Shown here: one piece after another, positions 56,688-64,000 of the stretch | How the letters are laid out: every line of letters begins with the position of its first letter | Position numbering within the stretch: position 1 is the stretch's first letter | Source of the DNA: Helianthus annuus | Taxonomy: Eukaryota; Streptophyta; Magnoliopsida; Asterales; Asteraceae | Assembly (NCBI RefSeq): GCF_002127325.2 | Contig: NC_035440.2 | Location: forward strand, 74,712,464-74,776,463 | Direction of reading: 5' to 3' | DNA length: 64,000 nucleotides | Notes under the pieces: generated by a model | The model's database searches: none | The model's input: the letters and a program-made list of their open reading frames with translations, nothing else | What the model was told of the DNA's origin: nothing | Position numbers and translations under genes: made by a program

Positions 56688-57040
56688 TCAGCAGACCACA
56701 ACAGAGTCTCGGGACCAGAAAATAAAAACAAAAACGGAAACAGAAACAGAGGCTGGACACGACCCGGTGTTCAGGTTCTGTATCTGGGCGTTTTAATAAA
56801 AGTGACTGGTTTTGTGCAGCACGAGGGCGTGTTCAGCGAACACAACCCCGTGTTCAGACTCTGTATCTAGGAGTTTTGTAAAAAATGTGCAGCACGGCCC
56901 CGTGTTCAATGAAAACGGCCCCGTGTTCAGTCTACTATAATGCAAAAACTAACTAAAATGCGGAAAATGTGCGCACGATTTTTAAAAAGGTTTTGAAAAA
57001 CTGATTAGGCCATCGATTTTAAGCACTCTTAATATCCTTG
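56688..57040 (-). other. A1 leader
   Basis: Short non-coding leader with CACGACCCGGTG / CACGGCCCCGTG motifs (about 56757-56930). Confidence 0.7.
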
Positions 57041-57060
57041 TGTCCCCGGCAACGGCGCCA
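57041..57060 (-). other. A1 primer binding site
   Basis: On the minus strand, TGGCGCCGTTGCCGGGGACA lies five bases from the LTR. This site is well known in Athila/Tat elements and is attributed to tRNA-Asp. Confidence 0.9.
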
Positions 57061-57458
57061 AAACTTGATGTGTGTGTAGCGTTATATATTTTTAGTTATA
57101 TTTTAAGCCCTTTTTAACACTTTAGTCAAGTTTTAAATTTATCAAACACGATATTCAACTAACACTAAACACACATATGGGCAAGTGCACCCATCGTGAG
57201 CGTAGTATAGCGTTGGTAAGATACTGAGGTCGTCCAAGGACACAAGAGCTTTTAATACCGGTTTATCCTCAACATCTAATCAAATCAAAAGTTTAGAAAA
57301 AGTTTTAAACATGAAAGTAAAAACTAAAAACGCTGAAAAATAAAATAAAATAAAAACGGATAGACAAGATGAATCACTTGGATCCGACTCGCCTTTAGTG
57401 TAACCTTTGATGATTTCCGCACTTTTGCACTTTTTAAGAGATTATCTTAGTTAGAGTA

Positions 57459-57648
57459 GTAGGCCCCTCTTTTGAAGGTGACGTTACCCTCAACCCAGTA
57501 GTTTGAGTCAGCAAGGATACAATCCTAAAGGGTTAGAATATTGAAAGAAAATTAACTAAATTATTAATGCGTAATGTGGTAGGCCCCTCTTTTGAAGGTG
57601 ACGTTACCCTCGGCTAAGTGGTTTGAGTCAGCAGGGATACATCCCAAG
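57459..57648. repeat. Tandem duplication in the A1 LTR
   Basis: Two copies, 120 bp apart, begin TAGGCCCCTCTTTTGAAGG and continue through GTTTGAGTCAGCARGGATAC. Confidence 0.85.
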
Positions 57649-58252
57649 TAGTCGGGTTAATGTATTAATAGTAGTTTACATATGAGGGGATCAAGCCATT
57701 CGCATCCCCGCCATCCAATACCAGTGGGTATTGCAAGAGGTCCTAGTAAGCTTGACCCAGGTCCTTGCAGGATCTATACACTGAACAAGGCAAGAACCTT
57801 ACCAAACCATTCCCTTAACCCCCGACCAGGTAGCCAACATATCTCTATACAGACCGTAGAGATATGAATGGTGAAAATATTTTATTTTATATAGATAGTA
57901 AAATAACGTCAAGACACCACGGACAAATGATAAGGAAGTTTCACCTTCAACATAAGAAACTAGTTATTAAAGTCATTAATACAAAACCAAATAAAAAGTG
58001 TGAAAAGATTAAAAATCAAAAGTATTACACTAAATGCTTGTCTTCACCAAGTGATGTAAGAGACTTAGGCAAACATGGCCTTTGATTGTCAAGAACTCTT
58101 ACTATCAATCTTGAATCCCGAGACTACTACACACGCTCTATGATGGATGATGGATGATGGTGGTGGATGTGGGTTGTAGTCGTGGTGGAGTGTGGGTGAA
58201 GTGGGAGAGAGGTGGTTAGCCAAGGGATGCCTTTGAAGTGAATCAAGCACCT

Positions 58253-58262
58253 CTATTTATAT
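58253..58262 (-). promoter_or_regulatory. Putative TATA box of the A1 5' LTR
   Basis: ATATAAATAG on the minus strand, just upstream (58270-58575) of the CACGGCCCCGTG cluster in LTR orientation. Confidence 0.5.
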
Positions 58263-58269
58263 GCTACAC

Positions 58270-58575
58270 AGAAGCCTAGACACGGCCCCGTGTCCATTGG
58301 GCACGGCCCCGTGTCCATCCACTTTCTCTTTCTTCATTAATTGCAATTTGTCTGCATTAGCTCCACACGCCCCCGTGTACGCTGGCCACAACCCCCTGTG
58401 CAGAAGTGTTTCTGTACTATCAAGATTTGCTTGGATTCTGCGAATTTTAGCGTTGACCACAGCCCGTGTTGAGCTGGGCATGCCCCCGTGCTGGGAATAG
58501 AAGCTTCTACAACTTTGTCTTTTCTGCAGACACTTGGCCACGCCCCCGTGTCCGCTGGGCACGGGGCCGTGGTCA
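58270..58575. repeat. CACGGCCCCGTG motif cluster in the A1 LTR
   Basis: About eight variants occur, often in facing pairs such as GACACGGCCCCGTGTCC, which are themselves inverted repeats. Confidence 0.85.
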
Positions 58576-58819
58576 GCCTTCTGTTCTCTTGTTTTTGCTT
58601 GGGAAGATGTTGTCGAGGGGCTGGGCATGCCACGTTTATTCCTTTTCTTGTATTTATGTTAGATTTGGCTGCATATTTGTTCCTTTTATTCAATTAAGCT
58701 CATTTAATCCTAAAAATACAAAAGGAAGACAAAAGCACGCTTTTTTCAACATTAGTACTAAAAAGGGTTAGTTTTATGCCTCATTTGATGTAATTTATAT
58801 GTTGCATTTACACACATCA

Positions 58820-58951
58820 GTCCTGATATTCAATTAAAGATTGAAATCTGTCCTTCCATGTCAAGTAATTTTCCACCTTCATCATCTTAGGCGGTTTGTT
58901 GGTAGTGCCAACCTCGTGCTCCATTCTCAAAAGCTCATTCAAATTAGACAT
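58820..58951 (-). pseudogene. C2 gag, N-terminal 44 codons
   Basis: The ATG at 58951 opens MSNLNELLRMEHEV, and the frame contains KPPKMMKVENYLTWKDRFQ. This is the N-terminal Copia gag signature, similar to KLMSIEEYYGWKDRFENW in N3. It is open up to the A1 boundary. The frame is too short for the ORF to be recognised otherwise. Confidence 0.78.
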
Positions 58952-59694
58952 GTTCGACATTTACCAAATTATACCGTTAGATTCGTCTCGAAATTTACGA
59001 TTCCAATGATATATAATGTCGAAAACCTTTTTTGGGATTTTCCAGAGTCTTTTTTTTGTCCTAAAAATCCAAGTAGTCCAACGGTGCAAACGGTTTGTCC
59101 AGATGAGCTATGGATAATTCTCTAAACACGAAACAGTGAAATTTTTCCTACGCTTGCCTAGAAAAATTCCACCACTTCCAATATCAGTTGAGACCACCAG
59201 TTTCGAGTCGAGAACACTTGTTTCGAGTCAAGACCTTTGTTTCCAGTCGAGAGCTTTGTTTTCGAGTCAAAATTGCACAATTCGAGACCCCAGTCGAGAC
59301 CCTGATTCGAGACCTCTGGTTTCGAGTGAAAAAATGGACAAGTCGAGACCTGACTCGCAACCTCCAATCGAGACCTAAGATTTTGAGTCGCAATCCCTGG
59401 TTCCGATTCAAAACTTCACAAGTCGATACCTGAGTAGCAACCATGCTAACAAGTCAAATCTGTTGAAATCCCGAGAAATCAGCACTTCTAAACCAGCAAT
59501 ATCTTCGAAATCAATTTGTTTTAAAACCTTCCAACAATATATCCCTAAACGGATCAAAAACATGAAATTTCGAACTGTTCTTCCTTGTTCTTGTTGTTCT
59601 TCACAAAATTTATGAATGTCACTTCGGAAATTCTTCAAGCAAATAAAAAACCAGTTTCCTGTCGATCAGTTTTGAACCACGCACAAGAGCAAAC
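58952..59694 (-). repeat. C2 leader with iterated TTCGAGTCGAGACC motif
   Basis: Between about 59196 and 59440 some ten to twelve copies of TCGAGACC or TTCGAGTC alternate. As in the N family, the array sits between primer site and gag ATG. Confidence 0.75.
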
Positions 59695-59706
59695 GCTCTG
59701 ATACCA
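59695..59706 (-). other. C2 primer binding site
   Basis: TGGTATCAGAGC on the minus strand, two bases from the LTR. Confidence 0.9.
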
Positions 59707-59708
59707 AT

Positions 59709-60197
59709 TGTAGGTCCCCTATCCCGTATGGATCGTAACAAAACTGACAATCTACCAAGGGTGCGGAATCCCCTTGATAAACCTTCGAACCAGAAACAAG
59801 TAACACGAACACAAGAACGATTTACCAACTGATCTTCTATGATTATCCAACGAAAACGTTTACAATCACCTAAGATCACAAGAACTCACAGCCAATGTTC
59901 TGTGTCTTCTCTCAAACTCGAATGCTCTATCAATTGCCTAAAAGTCTAACCCTAAAACTCTAGCTAAAGGTTGTTTATATATCACAACCATACAACTCGA
60001 ATTGGGCTCAGCCCATACGAATTTCCATAGCAATTCGAGCTAGATTACATGGACTTAAACTAGAACTCTAACATGGACTTGATTTGGGCTTCAACATACT
60101 CGAATTCCTTTTAGTCTTCATGTAAGTCTTCGCGGCCCAAACTTGTTTAATATCCAAAGACCAATTCAACATTGTTGTCACATAAAATGCACCAACA
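59709..60197 (-). repeat. C2 5' LTR (489 bp)
   Basis: It runs TGTTGGTGCATTTT...GGGACCTACA. Its start and end resemble E1. A TATATA stretch lies near 59974-59982. Confidence 0.87.
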
Positions 60198-60279
60198 AAG
60201 ATTTTTGAAGACTCAAAAGAAAATGAAGACTAGCTATGACAAAGCAAATATTGACTACAGCAATATCCAATGGGGAGTC
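60198..60279 (+). other. C3 internal 3' tip with polypurine tract
   Basis: ATTGACTACAGCAATATCC, then AATGGGGAGTC, closely matches the N4 and N2 tips (GATTGACTACGGCAATATCC, AAGGGGGAGTC), so C3 is related to the N2/N4 lineage or its autonomous partner. Confidence 0.75.
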
Positions 60280-60835
60280 TGTGAATCATTATGTCTATTG
60301 CTTCCGTCAATCATGTTTATAATTATAAATGTATCGAGTCATAGTTGATTTTATAGGATTGTAGGATAGATAAGACGAGTTTGTATTGTAAGTGCCCATT
60401 TTGTATGAATGTGCAGATTCGTACAAGATGGACTCATTTGTCCCAAGGTGTCACTTCATATGAAAGCTCCAGTCGTTCCAGATGGTTCGGACTAATGGGC
60501 ATGCCTATAAATAGAGGATTAGGTCTTGTCATTTGTATCAACTTTGGACTTGAGAGGGGAAACTCTGTCCATTTGGTTTCGTGGTTCTGTAACTTCAAAT
60601 ATTGAATAGAAACCAGTTTAATTAGCTTGTTCTTGTGCATGTCATCTTCATACTCGGATTTCGCACGAGATATGAACTCATATTAGCTGGTCGGAGCATT
60701 CGGGAGCACCGAAATGGTCCTCACATTTAATAAGTGTACTAAATCGTGTGACGTTAGAACTAACGCGTAACCAACATAACTGAAATAAGCGAGTAAAAAC
60801 GGACCGTTCTAACCTCGAAATTACGGGTTGTCACA
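60280..60835 (+). repeat. C3 3' LTR (556 bp)
   Basis: It starts TGTGAATCATT and ends GGGTTGTCACA, giving 5-bp inverted ends TGTGA/TCACA. The TATA box is at 60506-60515. The right end is inferred from the inverted ends only, since no second LTR is visible. Confidence 0.68.
60506..60515 (+). promoter_or_regulatory. Putative TATA box of the C3 LTR
   Basis: CTATAAATAG in GCCTATAAATAGAGG. Confidence 0.55.
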
Positions 60836-61312
60836 ACTAAATCCTTGTCCGTGATGTACTGACGTCACCCTGATAGTGACATCTAACATTCCTAACAGAA
60901 AAGATTCTCAGATGTTTGCAAACATCTGAGCAACCTTATCATCTATTCTAGGCTATACTAAAATACGATGGAATAAGGTACTGTTACATTGAGAAAACAC
61001 TATCTAAGCTATCCTCTGTTGCAGTTGTCCAATATCTGTTTGGCCAAACAGATGTTTGGTCTTCTTCATCAGACCTTTGCTTGATCAGGGCTTTGGTCTT
61101 CAACAGATGCTAGCCTTCAACAGATGTTGGTACTCTCGAATAGCGGTTCCAAGTCTCATCAGATGTTAGCCATGCTCTAGAACAGATGTTATGAATAGGT
61201 ATTCAAGATTCACTATCTTTGGGAGGAGATTGGTTCACCAATTGTTTATTTCTTGATCTAAGGATCATGTCTTGGCTTTTGGATGTCATTTGTTCTTCTG
61301 TAGGTCCAATAA
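60836..61312. other. Unassigned repeat-like DNA rich in ACAGATGTT
   Basis: About eight copies of (A)ACAGATGTT occur, some in facing pairs such as CAGATGTTTGCAAACATCTG. This is probably LTR or leader sequence of another element. No gene is seen. Confidence 0.6.
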
Positions 61313-62016
61313 TTTTGTAGAGTTTGGAGCATTTGTGTAGCATGAAGAAGGAAATGAAGTCTATGCGGTCTCATATTATTAAAATAGATAAACTTAACAT
61401 GTTAAATGAGAGTTTGCATTGATCAACTATATTCGATTCAACTTTATTTACCCAAATGATATATTGAATTTCGGTTAGAGTTCAAAACATTAAAATAAAG
61501 TTTTGTGTGATGATGGATTTGCTAGGGTTTAGGGCACGTGTAGAAAGAGAAAAGGAAATGGAGTATATGCAACCTAAATATCTTAAAACAAATAAATTTA
61601 ACATGTTAAATGAGAGTTTGCATTGTTCAACTACATTCGATTCGACTTTATTTGATCAAATTGTATATTGAATTTCATATTAGAGTTCAAAATATTAATA
61701 TAAAGTTTTGCGTGAGGCTGATGGATTTGGTAGTCGTTTGGGCATTTGTGTAGAAGGAAGAAGAAATGGAGTCTACGCGGGCTCAAAAATATTTAAATAG
61801 ATCAATTTAACATGTTAAATGAGAATTTGCATAGATTAGATAGATTTGATTCAACTTTATTTGACCAAATTATATATTGAATTTTTTTATTAAACTTCAA
61901 ATTATTAACATAACATTTTGTGCGAAGCCATATTTGTTAGGGTTTGTGACACTTGTGTAGTAGGAAGAAGGAAATGGAGTCTATGTAGGCTCAAAAAAAT
62001 TTAAATAAATAAATTT
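61313..62016. repeat. Tandem repeat, period about 207 bp, about 3.4 copies
   Basis: Anchors CATTTGTGTAG-like at 61330, 61535, 61743 and 61950 start each unit. AACATGTTAAATGAGA and ATATTGAATTTC recur in order. The copies differ by several percent. The array stops abruptly at about 62016. Confidence 0.85.
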
Positions 62017-62255
62017 AAGGCTAAATTGCACTTTACGTCCTTTAAGTTTGAACGAAGTTACAGGCGCTGAACTTTAAAGAGCCGCCGGAAAATCCCAACA
62101 CCACATCTTTCTAAAGAGAAAGATTCACCTAAATTCCTTAATATTGAGTCTCCCCTATTTTTATAACTTTATTTCAATGCATACTCAGTATAATTAGCTT
62201 TTATATTGGTTCAAAAAAAATTGCAGGGAATAAATACCAAATTGGGAACTAGGAA
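62017..62255. other. Non-coding, repeat-like DNA
   Basis: It begins GGCTAAATTGCACTTTACG, a style of sequence common in plant dispersed repeats. I see no gene in it. Confidence 0.4.
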
Positions 62256-62452
62256 AGTAGGGGTGTTCATCGAATCGAATATCGAATTTTAAAATTATTC
62301 GAATCGAATTAATCGAATAATTTTTTTCTCTTGAATTCGAATTCGAATAAAACACACACTATTCGATTCAAATTTGTATTCGAATAAAAAAATCAATTCG
62401 TATTCGATTAAAAATTCGAATTCGAATTGAATCCGAATCGAACTCGAATAAA
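62256..62452. repeat. ATTCGAAT-rich block
   Basis: About fifteen overlapping ATTCGAAT/ATTCGATT cores occur, many of them palindromic. It begins GGGGTGTTCATCGAATCG, a common plant repeat opening. Confidence 0.75.
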
Positions 62453-63200
62453 TTCGCTACCATAAACATTTAAAAAACTATTAAAATGAAACATGAATTT
62501 TAACGCTACCATAAACCACGATATCACATTATAAAGTTTCAAGTAACATACCATAAACACATTCAAAATAAGTCGGGTATGACATGCAAAACGATAACAT
62601 AATTCGGTAACATTAGATTCAAAACTGACTATAGTTTCTACATAACAGATCTCCACATGAACATCCAAACACATCAATATAAACACGTATGATCATTCTA
62701 AATTAAACAACGGAAACAGCTAACGAAAACAGTTTCATCTATCAGTTTCACAGATCATACACATGAAGACAAACACATATAAACAATATCTACAACTTTC
62801 AAATCTAACTGAAACAGTTAATCGCATACCTTGTGATGGTGGCTGAAAACAGTGACAGAGTAGCGTGTGAAGATTAGGAAGGGATGGATCACCGATAAGC
62901 GTGGCCGGATCGCCGATAAGCGTGGCCGAATCGCCGATAAGTGTGGCTGATGAGGGAGTAGTGTGTGAAGACCAATAAGCAGATGAGATGAGGAAGGGAG
63001 GAGGCGTCGTTTCTTTTTTATGTATTTTAGGGTTTGAATGTTTTTAAGGATTTAGGGTTATAACTTATAACTTATAAATCTTTTAATAGATTTGATATTT
63101 AGTTTCATGGGCCATATGTAATGGGCTTGGTAATAGGTTTGATAATGGGTAATTTTATATAGCCCAATTAAATTATATATGTATTAACTTATATTATATT
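62453..63200 (-). other. Possible 5'-UTR and first-intron relic of a host gene
   Basis: Read on the minus strand, an AT-rich stretch with TATA-like sequence leads to a C/T-rich leader with the 21-bp repeats. A donor-like CAAG|GTATGC follows (GT at 62829-62828), then T-rich intron-like DNA cut by the ATTCGAAT block. No coding frame can be tied to it, so this is tentative. Confidence 0.25.
62886..62948. repeat. 21-bp tandem repeat, three copies
   Basis: The unit GGATCGCCGATAAGCGTGGCC is repeated three times with few changes. On the minus strand it reads as ATLIGDP repeats, if translated. Confidence 0.85.
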
Positions 63201-63214
63201 ATATATATATATAT

Positions 63215-63442
63215 ATAAAGTATAATGTACTTCACGGCTTAACGTACATTAACGTACACGACAAAAACACAACGTGCGTGATTATGGCTGATAGCATGCG
63301 TTATTACATTTTTGATCAACTTAACGTGTGTGATTATGGCTTCCATGCGTGATTAGGGCTCCCATGCGTGATTATAAGCCTGATCTGACGGTTACCATTG
63401 TCTCCTACGTGAAGTATGATAAGCCGTGAAGTATGTTAACCG

Positions 63443-63446
<4 letters not shown>
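63215..63446. mobile_element. Small TIR element (MITE-like) in an (AT)n tract
   Basis: ACTTCACGGCTTA (63229-63241) is inverted at 63420-63432, 13 of 13 bases. Both sides run into (AT)n. Inside, GCGTGATTATGGCT-like units recur about four times. No coding capacity. Confidence 0.6.

Positions 63447-63534
<88 letters not shown>
63447..63534. repeat. (AT)n microsatellite, about 85 bp
   Basis: Uninterrupted alternating AT between the TIR element and the fold-back. Confidence 0.95.
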
Positions 63535-63538
<4 letters not shown>

Positions 63539-63546
63539 GAAGGATG

Positions 63547-63928
63547 TATAGAAAACCCACTTTAATTTAGAAAACCCGGGAAACTCAAAGCTCCCGATGT
63601 TTTTTTCTTTTGAAAAAATTTACACATGTTATATGCATGTTTTTAAGGGTTTTGGGCAAAAAAATCAAAAAAGCGCCGAGTAGATATTTTTTAAAAAAAT
63701 AAAAAAGTTTTGGTGTAACACATGTTACATTCATCTGACATATTTGTAACATGTGTTACACCAAAACTTGTTTATTTTTTAAAAAAATAACTACTCGGCG
63801 CTTTTTTGATTTTTTTTGCCCAAAACCCTTAAAAACATGTATATAACATGTGTAAATTTTTTCAAAAGAAAAAAACATCGGGAGCTTTGAGTTTCCCGGG
63901 TTTTCTAAATTAAAGTGGGTTTTCTATA
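63547..63928. mobile_element. 382-bp fold-back element (two arms of about 190 bp)
   Basis: TATAGAAAACCCACTTTAA starts one arm, and its complement ends the other at 63928. The arms match almost throughout, with the centre near 63737. It is flanked by (AT)n on both sides. No ORF. Confidence 0.85.
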
Positions 63929-63939
63929 GATACTTACAT

Positions 63940-63970
<31 letters not shown>

Positions 63971-63991
63971 GTATATATATATGTATGTATA
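63940..63991. repeat. (AT)n microsatellite with GTATATGT interruptions
   Basis: AT-alternating tract near the window end. Confidence 0.85.
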
Positions 63992-64000
63992 ATTCTTATT

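Larger units (their letters stand above)
9530..58819 (-). mobile_element. A1: Athila-type Ty3/Gypsy retrotransposon carrying N1, G2 and N4 inside
   Basis: Read on the minus strand from 58819, the order is 5' LTR, tRNA-Asp-like primer site, short gag-like frame, protease, RT, RNase H, integrase, env-position ORF, long 3' UTR, polypurine tract and a partial 3' LTR. The right LTR edge and the 9530-9747 fragment match each other. Its own DNA is in pieces: 9530-11773, 44633-46252 and 52391-58819. The element is dead through stops, frameshifts and insertions. It lies inside the C2 gag, with candidate target GTCCT at 58820-58824. Confidence 0.9.
57066..58819 (-). repeat. A1 5' LTR (1754 bp)
   Basis: It runs TGATGTGTGTAAATG...ACACACATCA. 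It contains a TATA-like ATATAAATAG (58253-58262, minus strand), a duplicated segment (57459-57528 and 57579-57648, period 120 bp) and CACGGCCCCGTG clusters (58270-58575). The frames inside are not supported as genes. Confidence 0.92.
58820..60197 (-). mobile_element. C2: 5' end of a minus-strand Copia element
   Basis: It comprises LTR (59709-60197), primer site, leader and the first 44 codons of gag, which are cut by A1. The remainder should continue to the left of A1, outside the window. Its right edge lies inside C3, with AAGAT at 60198 as candidate target duplication. Confidence 0.85.

Noticed and set aside
56670..56870. Plus-strand ORFs opposite A1 gag and pol (for example 56670-56870 and 52750-53614)
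   Set aside because: Antisense shadows of minus-strand coding frames.
1..64000. tRNA genes at the TGGTATCAGAGC sites
   Set aside because: These are 12-13 nt primer sites next to LTRs. No cloverleaf surrounds them.

Overview
The window is plant nuclear intergenic DNA. Almost all of it is a pile of nested LTR retrotransposons, and I found no intact host gene. Tekay/Del-type Ty3/Gypsy elements with a C-terminal chromodomain-like tail, an Athila-type element with a tRNA-Asp-like primer site, and Copia-type gag proteins with initiator-Met-like primer sites (TGGTATCAGAGC) point to an angiosperm. The element mix and style suggest Asteraceae, which is an inference I could not test.

Layout, outermost to innermost. 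C3 (60198-60835, +) is the 3' end of a Copia element. C2 (58820-60197, -) is the 5' end of a second Copia element, inserted in C3 just before its polypurine tract. A1 is an Athila element on the minus strand: its 5' LTR is at 57066-58819, it is inserted in the C2 gag, and it runs leftwards to a partial 3' LTR at 9530-9747. A1 is broken by: G1, a decayed Tekay element (747-9529, +), itself hit by Copia E1 (1-746, -); N1, a gag-only Copia-like element (11774 to about 17995, +); G2, a younger Tekay element (about 18000-44632, +); and N4, a gag-only element (46253-52390, +). G2 contains N2 (18840-27031, -) in its 5' LTR and N3 (31224-38739, -) in its pol. N2 carries a Helitron-like insert, H1 (25318-26953), in one LTR. 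That makes six layers: C3 > C2 > A1 > G2 > N2 > H1. Target-site duplications are readable for N2 (CCGAT), N3 (ACTTT) and N4 (CTCTT).

The most interesting content is the N family (N1-N4). These elements have LTRs, a primer site and a polypurine tract, and code only for a very long Gag-like protein: a capsid-like region, CCHC knuckles, and a coiled coil with an embedded CxxC. They have no protease, integrase or reverse transcriptase, so they must use enzymes from elsewhere. Within about 15 nt after the gag stop, all four carry a two-stem RNA hairpin (six copies in total) whose stems change sequence but keep pairing at almost identical spacing. About 1.5-2 kb of non-coding DNA follows, with further conserved dyads, including an 8-bp dyad spanning exactly 73 nt in all four.

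A second theme is that nearly every repeat family here has its own short, CpG-containing iterated motif in its LTR or leader.

Right of 60836 is a mosaic: an ACAGATGTT-rich stretch, a roughly 207-bp tandem repeat, an ATTCGAAT-rich block, a possible 5'-UTR/intron relic, a small TIR element, long (AT)n tracts and a 382-bp near-perfect fold-back.
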